A stretch of DNA of 64,000 bases, taken from Deinococcus arcticus (GTDB taxonomy: Bacteria; Deinococcota; Deinococci; Deinococcales; Deinococcaceae). Made by a program: the position numbers and the translations under genes. Below are positions 29,118 to 38,524 of the stretch, in pieces. Below the pieces are notes generated by a model. The model did not search any database, was not told the origin of the DNA, and was given only the letters and a program-made list of their open reading frames with translations. Position 1 is the first letter of the stretch, and each line of letters opens with the position of its first letter. The stretch spans positions 1 to 64,000 of the forward strand of contig NZ_PYSV01000018.1 in the NCBI RefSeq assembly GCF_003028415.1, read 5' to 3'.

Positions 29118-29294
29118 TAGACGGACGGCCGTCCATGTCCATCACATCCGGGAAGAAGGGGAATGCTCTCCGCTTTCGGCTGGGGGCGGTCCACTTCCCG
29201 GACATCGGTCTCTGTTCCTGCTCCGCCGCGCTGCGAGTCCCTCCGGTCGGAAAAACTCCGTCATGGGTGACGGCATTGTTCGGAACTCGTCTCA
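29118..29294 (+). repeat. Inverted-end repeat element, copy of the 29-kb site
   Basis: About 170 nt, aligning in register with the element at 43048: GTCCATGTCCATCACATCCGGGAAG near one end and CGGTCGGAAAAACTCCGTCATGGGTGACGG...TTCGGAACTCGTCTCA at the other. The final TCA doubles as the TGA stop of pdxY on the minus strand. It fills the 300-nt gap before pdxY. No ORF is supported. Confidence 0.7.
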
Positions 29295-30179
29295 GCCCAC
29301 CCGCTGGGCCTCGAACAGCCGGGCGGGGCGCACAAAGTCGTCCTGCGAGGCCACGAGCTGAATCTCGCGCGTGCCCGCCACATGGGTGCGCTGCAGCAGG
29401 GCGTACAGCGCGCTCATGGCCACGCTCAGGGCGCTGTCGGGACGGCCGCTGTGCAGGTAGTGCCCGAAAAACAGGGCGGCAATCGCGTCGCCAGTGCCGT
29501 TGCGCGGGGGGTCCAGCGGCAGCAGCGGCGTGCGGCACAGCCACGCGCCCTCGTCACCCACCGCCAGGGTCTCGATGCTGGCCTCGGGGGCGCCGCTGCG
29601 CACCAGACTGGTGACCAGCACCAGCCGGGGCCCGCCGGGGCGCATGCGCCCGCGCAGGGCGCGGGCCGCTTCCAGGGCGTGTTCCAGCGTGTCCACCTTG
29701 TGGCCGCTCAGCAGTTCCAGCTCGAACTGATTGGGGGTCAGCAGATCGGCCTCGGGCACCGCCTGCGCGGCAATCAGGTCGGGCAATTCGGGGCGCACGA
29801 ATACGCCCCGGCCCACATCGCCCATCACGGGGTCGCAGCAGTACAGCGCCCCCGGATTGGCGGCGCGCACCCGGCGCACGGCGTCCACCACTGCGCCCAC
29901 GGTGCCCTCGCTGCCCATGTAGCCGCTGAGCACGGCGTGGCACTCGGGCAGGGCGCCGCGCGCTTCCATACCGTCAATCAGTTCGGCCACCAGTTCGGGG
30001 GGAAACACGGTGCCGGTCCAGGCGCCGTAGCCGGTGTGGTTGGAAAACTGCACCGTGTGAATGGCCCAGACCTCAAAGCCCAGGCGCTGCAGGGGAAACA
30101 CGGCGGCGGCGTTGCCCACATGGCCGTAACTGACCCATGACTGGATGGAGAGAATGTTTCTTGGCAGCGCTGACGTCAT
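29292..30179 (-). CDS. pdxY: Pyridoxal kinase
   Basis: Phosphorylates pyridoxal in vitamin B6 salvage; ribokinase fold. 295 aa. Signatures: N-terminal [51 protein letters not shown] (Mg/ATP), [14 protein letters not shown] and the anion-hole motif [17 protein letters not shown] with catalytic Asp. TATCCT 7 nt before the ATG suggests a leaderless mRNA. The stop codon is contributed by the end of the adjacent repeat element. Several PLP enzymes are encoded in the window (glyA, ilvA, metY), but no operon link is seen. Confidence 0.93.
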   Translation of the reverse strand: MTSALPRNILSIQSWVSYGHVGNAAAVFPLQRLGFEVWAIHTVQFSNHTGYGAWTGTVFPPELVAELIDGMEARGALPECHAVLSGYMGSEGTVGAVVDAVRRVRAANPGALYCCDPVMGDVGRGVFVRPELPDLIAAQAVPEADLLTPNQFELELLSGHKVDTLEHALEAARALRGRMRPGGPRLVLVTSLVRSGAPEASIETLAVGDEGAWLCRTPLLPLDPPRNGTGDAIAALFFGHYLHSGRPDSALSVAMSALYALLQRTHVAGTREIQLVASQDDFVRPARLFEAQRVG

Positions 30180-30333
30180 GCTGCCCAGGATACGGCGGGG
30201 TCACGCGGCCCTTTCACGGGGGGGCCAGCGCCACCCTGGAGGAGGGGCCCCCCACCCCTGCCGTTGGCGCCACGGGCTGGTTTGGTCCTGCCCTTCATCC
30301 CCAGAGCGCCTCCGGGCCTGGGCGCTGCAGCCC

Positions 30334-31857
30334 TCAGGTCAGGGTGCGCAGGGTCAGGGGACCAAAGGCGCGGGTCCAGATATCGGCCTTATCGCGCGCG
30401 CCTTCCAGGTCCAGCGGGGTGGCGCCGCTGACTGTCAGGTGCCATGCCCCGCCCCGGCGCTCCAGGGCCTTAACCTTCACCCCGCCTGCGTGGGAGCGGT
30501 CCAGGCCGTCGGCCACGCGCAGCACCGCCACCAGCCGGGTCAGCAGGGCCTGTTCGGGGCCAGAGAGCGCGGCGAAGTCCGGGTGAGTGGGCCTGGGCGC
30601 ACTCTTGCGGTGATAGCGGGCCAGCAGGGCAATCCACTCGATCTCGCGCGGGGTGAAGCCGCGCAGCCCGGCGTGGCGAATCAGGTAGGCGCTGTGCTTG
30701 TGGTGGGCGCTCTGGGCCACGATCTGGCCCACCTCGTGCAGCGCTCCGGCGGCCGTGAGCAGGCTGCGGGCCTCGCCGTCGGGCCCCAGGGGCTCGCCCG
30801 CCGCCTGCAAGGCGGCCAGCAGGGCGCGGGCCAGCGCCGCCACCTGCCGGGCGTGCGACAGGTTGGCCCCGAAGCGCTCGGCGGTGCCCAGCACGCTGCG
30901 CTGCCGGGCGCTGATCGACGACTGGTAGGCCTGCAGCCGCGTGAGTTCCTCGATCAGCATGCCCTCGCGCAGCGCGCCCTCGCTGACCGTCACGTCCTGC
31001 GCCCCCAGCGTTTCGAGCGCCGCGTGTAGGGTCGCCAGGCCCGCCACCACCGTATCGGCGCGGCGTTCCAGCCCCGGAACGCGGGCGCGGGCGGCCAGTC
31101 GCAGCCCGCGCACGTGCTCCAGCAGGTCACCCAGTTCGGCCAGCGAGAAGCCGGCGCCGTTCACGCTCTGCGCCTGTTCGCCCCGGCGCGCCAGGATGGC
31201 CACGGCGGCGGCCTCGGCCGTGCCGCTGGACAGCACCACCCGGGTGCCCGCGCGCACCCGGAAGCGCGCGGCGTGCGGGGCCAGCGCCGCGTGCACCGCC
31301 GCGCGCAGGGCCGCCAGTTCGCGCCGCCCCGCTGGGTCGGTGGGCAGATGGGCCCGGGTCATGCGAATGGCGCCCAGTGGCAGGCTCAGCACGTCCCGGG
31401 CGCCGGCGGGGTCGCCGCGCACGAATTCCAGGCTGCCGCCGCCCAGGTCCAGCAGTACGTTGTCGGGGGCCAGTTCCACGGCGTGCGCGGCGCCCAGATA
31501 GGTCAGCTCGCCTTCGCGCTCTCCGCTGATGATCGCCGGGTACACCCCGGTGCGCGAGAGCATCCGCGCCGCCACCGCCGCCCCGTTCGGGGCTTCGCGC
31601 AGCGCGCTCGTGGCAGACACATGGACCTCGGGCACGCCCGCGCTGGCGGCCAGGGCCCGGAAGCGGGTCAGCGCACTGGCCAGGCGGTCCTCGCCCTCGG
31701 GGGTCACGTTGCCCGCCGAGTCCAGGCACTCGCCCAGGCGGGTGCGGTCTTTCAGGGCGTCCAGCACCCGGTAGCCGCCCGCCTCGCCCGCCGTCATCGC
31801 CTCGGCAATCAGCAGGTGGCTGGAATTGGTGCCCACATCGGCCACGGCGACCCTCAT
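30334..31857 (-). CDS. ppx: Exopolyphosphatase/guanosine pentaphosphatase (Ppx/GppA)
   Basis: 507 aa. The actin-like phosphatase domain starts [19 protein letters not shown] (phosphate 1 motif), with VSATSALREAPNG, IISGEREGELTYLGA, VLLDLGGGSLEFV (phosphate 2) and VLSSGTAEAAA. A C-terminal HD-like helical domain follows (about 310-500; GALHEVGQIVAQSAHHKHSAYLIRHAGLRGFTPREIEWIALLARYHRK). It hydrolyses long-chain polyphosphate or pppGpp in stress physiology. The TCAGGAG site precedes the ATG, which overlaps the stop of a 10-codon upstream ORF as ATGA. Confidence 0.93.
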   Translation of the reverse strand: MRVAVADVGTNSSHLLIAEAMTAGEAGGYRVLDALKDRTRLGECLDSAGNVTPEGEDRLASALTRFRALAASAGVPEVHVSATSALREAPNGAAVAARMLSRTGVYPAIISGEREGELTYLGAAHAVELAPDNVLLDLGGGSLEFVRGDPAGARDVLSLPLGAIRMTRAHLPTDPAGRRELAALRAAVHAALAPHAARFRVRAGTRVVLSSGTAEAAAVAILARRGEQAQSVNGAGFSLAELGDLLEHVRGLRLAARARVPGLERRADTVVAGLATLHAALETLGAQDVTVSEGALREGMLIEELTRLQAYQSSISARQRSVLGTAERFGANLSHARQVAALARALLAALQAAGEPLGPDGEARSLLTAAGALHEVGQIVAQSAHHKHSAYLIRHAGLRGFTPREIEWIALLARYHRKSAPRPTHPDFAALSGPEQALLTRLVAVLRVADGLDRSHAGGVKVKALERRGGAWHLTVSGATPLDLEGARDKADIWTRAFGPLTLRTLT

Positions 31858-31886
31858 GGCTGGTGCTCCTGAACCGGCGTGCTCAT
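31854..31886 (-). CDS. Ten-codon minicistron coupled to ppx
   Basis: Encodes [16 protein letters not shown] (31894-31899) lies 7 nt before its ATG, as for leaderless genes. Its TGA overlaps the ppx ATG (ATGA), and the ppx Shine-Dalgarno lies inside this ORF. Translation of the minicistron would therefore bring ribosomes to ppx. The peptide itself need not be functional. Confidence 0.5.
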   Translation of the reverse strand: MSTPVQEHQP

Positions 31887-31920
31887 GGGATGCAGGGTAG
31901 CGTGTGGGGGCAAAGGCAAG

Positions 31921-31979
31921 AGGCTATGGGCCGTGAGCCGTGGGGCAACCCCCCAAAGCCCATGGCCCATAGCTCATGG
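31921..31979. repeat. Inverted ATGGGCC repeat upstream of ppx
   Basis: GCTATGGGCC (31923-31932) and its perfect inverse GGCCCATAGC (31964-31973) flank a GTGGGG...CCCCCC inner stem. Same sequence family as the repeats at 11.5, 23.7 and 24.75 kb. It lies between ppx and the tandem GNAT gene and could act as a terminator or transcript-end structure. Confidence 0.55.
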
Positions 31980-31991
31980 CTTCTTTGTCCC

Positions 31992-33023
31992 TCAGGCCAG
32001 CTTCAGCTGCCACTCGGTGAAGGTGGACCACGGCGCAAAGCCCAGTTTCACGTTGATGCCCAGCATGGCGGCGTTTTCGTGGGCGTTGTTGGTCTGCACC
32101 CAGCGGGCGCCGGGCACCTGCGCCAGAATGTGCTCCAGCATGGCGGCCTTGACCCATTTGCCCAGGCCCTGGCCCCGGGCGCTGGGCCGCACGGCGGTGG
32201 CGCCCTGAAACACCGGGCCCGGGCGCTCCGGGGTCCAGAAGATCTCGCTGTAGGCGTCCAGCACGCCCGTGCGGGTGTCTTCAATGGCCAGCATGGTGCG
32301 CACCTCGCCCGCTTCCTCGATCATGGCGTCCCAGGCGCGGATCATCTCGGGGGTAATGCGCCAGTCGTCCTGCTCCAGCTCGCCCCTGGGGGCCGTGTTC
32401 ATCACCATCATCATGTCGGCGGCGCGCTCCAGGTAGGCGTCGGGCACGGTGGCCCACAGGTGCAGGCGGTAGGGATCGCCCCCGGGGCGAAGCTGCCACT
32501 GGGTGAGCAGTTCACGGTCCAGGCCAGACAGCGGCAGACGGCTCTGGCGCATGGGCAGCGCGGCCTGCGCACCGCTGGCCTGGGCAAACGCCTCGCCGGC
32601 CGGCACGCGGCTGGTGGTGCCAAAGGTGAGCACCGAGCGGCCCGCCTGTCCGGCCAGTTCGCGCAGCTGCCCCCCCACTGTGCGGCCCAGGCCACGGCGG
32701 CGGGCGTCCGGGGCCACCACCAGCCGGGCGTGGGCCATGTGGGTGTTCTGTTCGGTGTCGTATTCCAGGCAGCCCCAGGCCACGGCCTGTGTGCCCTGCC
32801 ACACCACGAGGTGGTGCTTGCGTTCGGTGGGCAGCTGGTGGCCCAGGCCCACAGCTTCCTGTTCGGGGATCAGGGGCGGGTCTTCGGGGTTGGCCAGGGC
32901 GAAACTATCGGCCAGCAGGCGCCCAATCGCCAGTTTCTGTTCGGGTGTGGCCAGGGCAGGATCGAAGGCGGTCACGGGCCAGAGGCCAGCGTTCAGGTCG
33001 GGCAGGGGCAGCGCGGAGGTCAT
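31992..33023 (-). CDS. Tandem GNAT N-acetyltransferase
   Basis: 343 aa with two GNAT folds. The first (about 30-170) has [22 protein letters not shown], and the second (about 190-343) has [26 protein letters not shown] followed by [22 protein letters not shown]. Double-GNAT proteins of this length include mycothiol synthase-like enzymes and N-acetyltransferases of unknown substrate. The exact acceptor cannot be stated. CACACT lies 6 nt before the ATG at 33023. Divergent from the DUF99 gene across a 33-nt gap, so their promoters overlap. Confidence 0.88.
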   Translation of the reverse strand: MTSALPLPDLNAGLWPVTAFDPALATPEQKLAIGRLLADSFALANPEDPPLIPEQEAVGLGHQLPTERKHHLVVWQGTQAVAWGCLEYDTEQNTHMAHARLVVAPDARRRGLGRTVGGQLRELAGQAGRSVLTFGTTSRVPAGEAFAQASGAQAALPMRQSRLPLSGLDRELLTQWQLRPGGDPYRLHLWATVPDAYLERAADMMMVMNTAPRGELEQDDWRITPEMIRAWDAMIEEAGEVRTMLAIEDTRTGVLDAYSEIFWTPERPGPVFQGATAVRPSARGQGLGKWVKAAMLEHILAQVPGARWVQTNNAHENAAMLGINVKLGFAPWSTFTEWQLKLA

Positions 33024-33056
33024 GGGGGCAGTGTGACCCTTGCCAGTCAGAGGAAC

Positions 33057-33701
33057 ATGCGCCGGATGGCGGAGGCTGGCGTAGGCAAAGGCGGTCTCGC
33101 TTTTCCGCTGCGCGGTCCAGACCGGGGCTGCGACATACTGCAGGGCGTGTTCGCCCACGCCATCGGCTTTGACGACGCGCCGTTTGACCGGGCCCACCGG
33201 GGCAACGTGCCGGTCCTGGGCACGGTGTACGCCCGCACCACCCTGCACGCCGTGCTGCGGGGGCAGGTGCGGCGCGACGGGCGCAACAGCACCGCCGAGC
33301 TGGCGCGGCTGGTGGCGCTGGCGCCCGACCACCTGCACCTGGTGCTGCTGCAGGGCATCGCGCTGGCGGGCTTCAACGTGGTGGACCTGCCCGCGCTGCA
33401 CGCGGCCACGGGGCTGCCGGTGCTGGTGGTGGCCAGAAAGGCCCCAGACCTGGACCAGATACGCGCCGCGCTGCTCACCCGGGTGCCGGGCGGGGCGCGC
33501 AAGTGGCGCCTGATTGAAGCGGCCGGGCCCATGGAGCCCTGCGGCGGCGTGTACGTGCAGCGCGCAGGCCTGACGCTGCCCCAGGCAGAGCAGGCCTTGG
33601 GCACCTTTACCGTCACCGGCCGCGTCCCTGAACCCCTGCGCGCCGCCCACCTGATGGCCCGCGCGCTGGTGCAGGGGCACAGCCGGGGCGGCCGGGCTTG
33701 A
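33057..33701 (+). CDS. DUF99 family protein (endonuclease V-like fold)
   Basis: 214 aa. It carries the family signature [24 protein letters not shown] near the N-terminus and continues with [40 protein letters not shown]99 is structurally related to endonuclease V and is best known from archaea. Activity is untested. AGAGGA precedes the ATG at 33057; a second Met three codons on is possible. The DDAP acidic pair may correspond to the metal-binding site. An inverted-end repeat lies 17 nt after its stop. Confidence 0.82.
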   Translation: MRRMAEAGVGKGGLAFPLRGPDRGCDILQGVFAHAIGFDDAPFDRAHRGNVPVLGTVYARTTLHAVLRGQVRRDGRNSTAELARLVALAPDHLHLVLLQGIALAGFNVVDLPALHAATGLPVLVVARKAPDLDQIRAALLTRVPGGARKWRLIEAAGPMEPCGGVYVQRAGLTLPQAEQALGTFTVTGRVPEPLRAAHLMARALVQGHSRGGRA

Positions 33702-33717
33702 GCAATCTCCAGGACTT

Positions 33718-33886
33718 CTCATACGGGTTCCGAACAATTCCGGAACACGTTACGGAATTGTTCCGACCGGAAGGACTCACAGAGCTGCGGAGCAGATCAG
33801 GAAAAGAGACGGAGTTGCGGGCATTGGCGGAATATCCGTCTCTTTCCCGGATGTGACGGAAATGGACGGCAGTCCGGATCAGCCCA
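33718..33886 (-). repeat. Inverted-end repeat element downstream of the DUF99 gene
   Basis: About 168 nt. It starts TCATACGGGTTCCGAACAATTCCGG and ends GGACGGCAGTCCGGATCA. Read on this strand it aligns base for base over long stretches with the reverse complement of the 43048-43190 element: ATACGGGTTCCGAA, GTTACGGAA, TCCGACC near the start, and CTCTTTCCCGGATG and ACGGAAATGGA near the end. Confidence 0.75.
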
Positions 33887-33977
33887 GGCCAGTCGGGATT
33901 TACCATGTGCTGAACTGTGAACGTGTCCGTCAGGTGGCATCAGCACGCGGTCATGGACACAGGCCACACTGCCTGAC

Positions 33978-35078
33978 ATGAAGAAGAACTCGACCGTGAC
34001 CGCCCTGCTGGCCCTCGGCACTGCCGCCACCCTCAGCGTGGCTGGTGCGCAGGCCAGGATTAGCGCGCAGAGCATCATCGTGAACCCCACCCAGCCGGAC
34101 CTGTCGGTGAGCGTGCGTGTGGACAAGGACGCCAGCGGCAGCCAGAACCCCGCCTACCGTGTGGGCGAGAACATCACCGTGAGCGCCAGCGTGAACCGCG
34201 ACGCCTACGTGTACCTGTTCAACGTGAACCCCGACGGTACGGTGGACCAGATTCTGCCCAACCGTCTGAGCGGCGAGAACTTCGTCAAGGCCAACACCAC
34301 CAAGAGCTTCCCTGCGCCCGGTGACAACTTCACCTACTCGGTCGACGGCCCCGTGGGGCAGAACAAGGTGCTGGCTCTGGCCAGCCTGACCCCGCTGAAC
34401 CTCGATCAGGTCAGCTCCTTCCGCACGGCCCAGGACCAGTTCGCCACCGTCAGCACCCAGGGCGGGCAGGCCGGTCTGGCGCAGGCCCTGAGCATTGTGG
34501 TCAACCCCCTGCCCCAGAACAGCTGGGTGAGTGACACCGCCTTTTACACCGTGGCGGCCCAGAACCCCGTGAGCACCGGCAGCCTGTTCGTGGGCACCAA
34601 CGTCAACAACGCGACCGTGATCCTGAACGGCCAGCGACTGGGCGGCGCCAACGTGACCTACAGCAACCTGCGTACTGGCACCTTCCCGGTCCGCGTGCAG
34701 GCCCCCGGCTACTCGGACTTCACGACCACCGTGGCGATCCGCGCCGGTAGCACCACCAACCTGAACGTGGAATTCGCCCAGCCGCTGAGCGTGGCCCCGG
34801 CGCCCGTGAGCACCGGCAACGGCGTGCTGGACTTTATCGGCAACCTGCTGGGTGCCATTGCCGGCAACACCCTGCAGGACCCCGCCCGCAGCGCCTACGA
34901 CCAGAAGGTGCGTGAACTGCAGGCCGACGGCTACGCCCTGCAGCAGAGCCGCACTACCGGCACCGGCTACAGCGGTACCCTGGTGCGCGGCAGCAGCACC
35001 GTGACCCTGACCGTGGACCGGGGCGCCAACCGCACCGTGCGCGTGAACGTGAGCGAGACGACCACTTACCGCTACTGA
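33978..35078 (+). CDS. DUF4384 and PEGA domain exported protein
   Basis: 366 aa. Signal peptide about 1-24 (ALLALGTAATLSVAGAQA). A DUF4384 domain (about 28-180) contains AYVYLFNVNPDGTVDQILPNR, the motif shared with the paralogue at 48890. A PEGA domain (about 200-275; GSLFVGTNVNNATVILNGQRLGG ... FPVRVQAPGYSDF), common in surface proteins, is followed by a C-terminal region with repeated Thr/Val strands. Probably cell-envelope associated. CACACT lies 7 nt before the ATG. The codon use is highly biased, suggesting strong expression. Confidence 0.87.
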   Translation: MKKNSTVTALLALGTAATLSVAGAQARISAQSIIVNPTQPDLSVSVRVDKDASGSQNPAYRVGENITVSASVNRDAYVYLFNVNPDGTVDQILPNRLSGENFVKANTTKSFPAPGDNFTYSVDGPVGQNKVLALASLTPLNLDQVSSFRTAQDQFATVSTQGGQAGLAQALSIVVNPLPQNSWVSDTAFYTVAAQNPVSTGSLFVGTNVNNATVILNGQRLGGANVTYSNLRTGTFPVRVQAPGYSDFTTTVAIRAGSTTNLNVEFAQPLSVAPAPVSTGNGVLDFIGNLLGAIAGNTLQDPARSAYDQKVRELQADGYALQQSRTTGTGYSGTLVRGSSTVTLTVDRGANRTVRVNVSETTTYRY

Positions 35079-35111
35079 GGTGATGGTTGAAGGCTAAGGG
35101 TTGATGGTGAA

Positions 35112-35150
35112 ACAGCAGGGCCCCTGGACAGTTCCGGGGGCCCTGCTCTT
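35112..35150. terminator. Bidirectional terminator hairpin
   Basis: AGCAGGGCCCC pairs with GGGGCCCTGCT around TGGACAGTTCC between the convergent PEGA and oligopeptidase genes. U tracts are weak. Confidence 0.6.
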
Positions 35151-35153
35151 GAC

Positions 35154-36875
35154 TTACGCCCGCAGTTGTTCGGTCAGGAAGGCCATCAGGCCACGAATGT
35201 GCTCGCGGTCAAAGCGGAATTCGGCGCCGGCGGCGCGGTACAGCTCGGGGACGGGCACGGTGCTGCCCAGGCGCAGGCTGGTCTTGTAGCGCTCCAGGGC
35301 GCCGGCAGGATCCTGCTGGGCGCCGCGCCAGATGCCCACCGCCGCCAGATAGCACATGGCGTATTCGATGTAGTAAAAGGGCACCTGGAAGATGTGGTAG
35401 TACTGCCAGCCCTTGGCGCGCAGCCTCTCGTCCAGGCCAGCCCAGTTCACGAAGGGGTGGAAGGTGCGGTCGAGTTCCAGCCACTTGGCGTCCAGATCGG
35501 CAATCGTGACGTCCTCGGGGGCCTCGGCGTACAGCCAGTGCTGAAAAGCGTCCATCTGGGCGGCCCAGGGCAGGAAGGCCACCACGCCCTGCAACTGCTT
35601 TTCGCGGTAGCGCGCCAGTTCGTCGGGCGAGAACACGTGGCCCAGGTGGTCCAGGGTCAGGAATTCCATGGCCATGCTGGGAATCTCCACGAATTCAATG
35701 GGGCTCCAGCGGTTCCATACCAGAGGCTGGCTTTCCCCGCTATAAAAGCCGTGGAAGGCGTGGCCCACCTCGTGAAACAGCACCCGCACGTCCTCGGCGG
35801 TGCCCACCACGTTCATCAGCACAAAGGGCTCGTTGGTGCCTGGAAAGTATGAGCAGTAGGCGTGGCTCATCTTGCCGGGGCGCGATTCCAGGTCCAGGAG
35901 GCCGCCGGTGCGCATCTGGGCGAAGCGGCCAGCCAGCCCCGAATCCAGCCCTGCAAACGCGGTCTGGGCCAGGGTTTCCAGTTCGCTGCCCCCCTGGAAC
36001 GGAGTCAGCGGCGCGCGGCCCTGGGGGTCCAGCAGGGTGTTGCGGTTGTAGTCCCAGGGGCGCAGGCTCTCCAGGCCCAGTGGCCCGGCCAGCTCGGCGG
36101 TCATGGCCGAGAGCAGCGGCACCACCTCGTCGCGCACCGCCTCGTGAAAGGCGCGGCAGTCGGCGGGCGTATAGTCCACCCGGTCCAGTTCCTTCCAGCG
36201 CAGGTCGCGGTAATTGGCCTCGCCCGCGTTGCGCGCCAGCCCCCAGCGGGTGGCGATCAGGCGCGTCATCACGTCGTCGAGCTGCGGGGCCACGCCGGCG
36301 TTGCTGGCGGCCAGGGCGCGCCACGCTGCTTCGCGGGCCGGGCGGCTGGGGTCGTCTAGGCGCTGCTTGATCTGGGGAATGGTCAGCGTCTGGCCGTCCA
36401 GGGTCACAGTCTGGTTGCCGGTGATGACCGCGTATTCCTGCTTCTGCGCCTCGTGGGTGACTCCCAGCGCCACATTGGCTTCCCGGAACAGGGCGGCGGC
36501 GTCCCGCATGCGGCGCAGGGTCAGGGCGAACCCGGGAGCCGGCTCGTAGTCCGGCACCGCCAGCAGCTTCTCCTTCAGCGCCTGCTCGGCCCGGGCCCAC
36601 TGCGGCTGAAGATCGGCCATGAAGCGCTGATAGCGCGCCTGCGCCTCCGGCTGATCGGTGTGCAGATCAGCGAACACCGAGAGCCTGGCCCCCACGCCCT
36701 GCAGCTCGCCGCTCAGGTCGCTCCAGGCGGCCAGCCAGCCGGGCACGTCCGCCGCACTCAGGGGCTGGGCCTGCAGCGCCTCAAAGCGCGGCGCGTACTG
36801 GGCCCACTCGGCCGCGGTGGCGGGCACCGTCAGGGTCTGGTCGGCGGCGGGCGGCTGGGAGGGAACAGGGCTCAT
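35154..36875 (-). CDS. M3 family oligoendopeptidase
   Basis: 573 aa cytoplasmic zinc metallopeptidase cleaving short peptides. The zinc site is [17 protein letters not shown] (HExxH, about residue 360), with the third ligand expected in [14 protein letters not shown] downstream. The PepF/M3 propeptide-like helical region is N-terminal. The frame is open for 33 codons further upstream, but TACACT at 7 nt before the ATG at 36875 and the MSPVPSQPP start favour this site and a leaderless mRNA. Confidence 0.93.
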   Translation of the reverse strand: MSPVPSQPPAADQTLTVPATAAEWAQYAPRFEALQAQPLSAADVPGWLAAWSDLSGELQGVGARLSVFADLHTDQPEAQARYQRFMADLQPQWARAEQALKEKLLAVPDYEPAPGFALTLRRMRDAAALFREANVALGVTHEAQKQEYAVITGNQTVTLDGQTLTIPQIKQRLDDPSRPAREAAWRALAASNAGVAPQLDDVMTRLIATRWGLARNAGEANYRDLRWKELDRVDYTPADCRAFHEAVRDEVVPLLSAMTAELAGPLGLESLRPWDYNRNTLLDPQGRAPLTPFQGGSELETLAQTAFAGLDSGLAGRFAQMRTGGLLDLESRPGKMSHAYCSYFPGTNEPFVLMNVVGTAEDVRVLFHEVGHAFHGFYSGESQPLVWNRWSPIEFVEIPSMAMEFLTLDHLGHVFSPDELARYREKQLQGVVAFLPWAAQMDAFQHWLYAEAPEDVTIADLDAKWLELDRTFHPFVNWAGLDERLRAKGWQYYHIFQVPFYYIEYAMCYLAAVGIWRGAQQDPAGALERYKTSLRLGSTVPVPELYRAAGAEFRFDREHIRGLMAFLTEQLRA

Positions 36876-37119
36876 GCCCGCGAGTGTACTGCGGGTCCCG
36901 CGCGCCCGGGCGGCTGCCCAAGGGCACACGCCCCGCGCCTGTTCGGGCCCGGCGGACGAGGCGCCGGGCTGCACGGCGGGGCAGGCCGCTCACCCTTCTG
37001 CGGCCTGCCCGCTGCTGCGCCAACCCCCTGATCCTGTTCTGGTTCGGCGGCTTTACGCCTGAACCGGGCGCTCCTTTCCTGCCGCCTCTGGGGCGCGGCT
37101 GTGCCAGTCCGAGGCCGGA
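36876..37119. other. Intergenic region between the oligopeptidase and ricT genes
   Basis: 244 nt, GC-rich, with no supported gene. A GGTTCGGCGGCTTTACGCCTGAACC inverted repeat near 37040-37064 may be the ricT terminator. Confidence 0.3.
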
Positions 37120-37989
37120 TTACTCGCTGCTGGCCGGGCGCGGGCCCTTGCCCGGTCGGCCGCTGCCCCGCCCCTCCGGCAACGCGCGCACCTCGGCCTC
37201 GGTCATGCGGCGCAACTCGGCCGGGGGCACGTTCTGCAGCAGGCCCTGGTCGGTGGCCACGTCCACCGTACCGCTCAGCGGGTGCAGCTTGGTCACCTTG
37301 CCGCAGGCCCCCGAGCCCTCGTGGCAGACCCGGGCGTTCTTGCGCGGCAGGTCCTTGAGGAGTTCGAGGTACTGGGTGTGCTCAAACTGCAGGCAGCACA
37401 GCAGCCGGCCGCAGGGCCCCGAGAGCTTTTCCGGATTCAGCGGCAACTGCTGGTCGCGCGCCATGCGAATGCTGACCGGCGCGAAGTCCTGCAGGTGCGT
37501 GGAGGAACAGTTCTCGCGCCCACAGGCCCCCAGCGTGCCGATCATCTGGGCCTGCTCGCGCGGGCCCACCGCCGCAAAATTCACGCGCGCGCGGGTGTGG
37601 GCGCGCACCTCGCCAATCAGGCTGCTCAGCTCAATGCGCTCGTCAGCGCTGTAGCTGACCGTGACCAGGCTCTCGTCCAGCGTGAATTCCACCGCCACCA
37701 CCTTCACCGGCAGGTTCCGGCCCCGGGCGCGGGCGCGCAGCAGCCATTTCAGGTCCTCGCCGGCGCGGTGCAGTTCCTCCCAGCGGCTCAGGTCCTCGGG
37801 GGCGGCGGCGCGCAGCACGGCGCCGTAGCGCTCCTGCGCCAGCGGCTCGCGGGCCTCGCCGCGCACGGTGGCCACTTCCGGGCCGCGCTTGCCCTGCACC
37901 ACCACGCGCGTGCCCACGGGATGCGGCTCCTCGCTCAGCATGGCGTGGAGACGGGGACTGCGCTCGAAGCGGATGGGCAGGACAACCAT
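37120..37989 (-). CDS. ricT: PSP1 domain protein, RicT-like
   Basis: 289 aa homologue of B. subtilis RicT/YaaT, part of the Ric complex that stimulates RNase Y processing and affects competence and sporulation phosphorelays. The PSP1 region is about 30-200. The conserved cysteines expected to bind an Fe-S cluster are present in [17 protein letters not shown] and [15 protein letters not shown]. The start [17 protein letters not shown] at 37989 has CATTCT 7 nt upstream. Residues further upstream in the same frame look non-coding. The basic Gly/Arg tail is unusual. Confidence 0.88.
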   Translation of the reverse strand: MVVLPIRFERSPRLHAMLSEEPHPVGTRVVVQGKRGPEVATVRGEAREPLAQERYGAVLRAAAPEDLSRWEELHRAGEDLKWLLRARARGRNLPVKVVAVEFTLDESLVTVSYSADERIELSSLIGEVRAHTRARVNFAAVGPREQAQMIGTLGACGRENCSSTHLQDFAPVSIRMARDQQLPLNPEKLSGPCGRLLCCLQFEHTQYLELLKDLPRKNARVCHEGSGACGKVTKLHPLSGTVDVATDQGLLQNVPPAELRRMTEAEVRALPEGRGSGRPGKGPRPASSE

Positions 37990-38114
37990 TCGCTGCAGAA
38001 TGTCACGCCCGGCCGGGGGCCGTCGAGACGCCGGGCACAAAGGGCGGTGCTCGCCCGCCCGACCCGGAATGGAAACTGGCGGCGCCGGTGGCCGCCAGCT
38101 CAGGCACAGCGGGC

Positions 38115-38492
38115 CTAGTGCCGCTCGGCCAGCACCTCGATCTCCACCCGCACGTCGCGGGGCAACCGGGCCACCTGCACGGTGCTGCGCGCCGGGTAGG
38201 GCGCGCGGAAGTGGACCTCATACACCGCGTTCATGGCGGCAAACTCATTCATATCGGCCAGGAACACCGTGGTCTTGACCACCCGGTCCAGATCGGTGCC
38301 GGCGGCGGCCAGCACGGCTTTCAGGTTGGCGATCACCTGTTCGGTCTGCTCGGTGATGCCGCCCTGCACCAGCTCACCGGCGGGCGTCAGGGGAATCTGG
38401 CCGCTGGTCACGACCAGATTGCCAAAGGTCACGGCCTGGCTGTAGGGCCCGATGGCGGCCGGAGCCCCCGCTGTCTGCACGATCTCTTTCAT
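38115..38492 (-). CDS. ridA: RidA family protein (reactive imine deaminase)
   Basis: 125 aa. Hydrolyses 2-aminoacrylate and related imines made by PLP enzymes such as IlvA. Typical signatures are [24 protein letters not shown] at the N-terminus and the catalytic Arg in [21 protein letters not shown]. Full length. TATGCT 6 nt before the ATG indicates a leaderless mRNA. The window also encodes the threonine deaminase that would generate its substrate, though 33 kb away. Confidence 0.95.
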   Translation of the reverse strand: MKEIVQTAGAPAAIGPYSQAVTFGNLVVTSGQIPLTPAGELVQGGITEQTEQVIANLKAVLAAAGTDLDRVVKTTVFLADMNEFAAMNAVYEVHFRAPYPARSTVQVARLPRDVRVEIEVLAERH

Positions 38493-38524
38493 GCCCCGAG
38501 CATACCCGGCCCGGCGCGGCCGGG

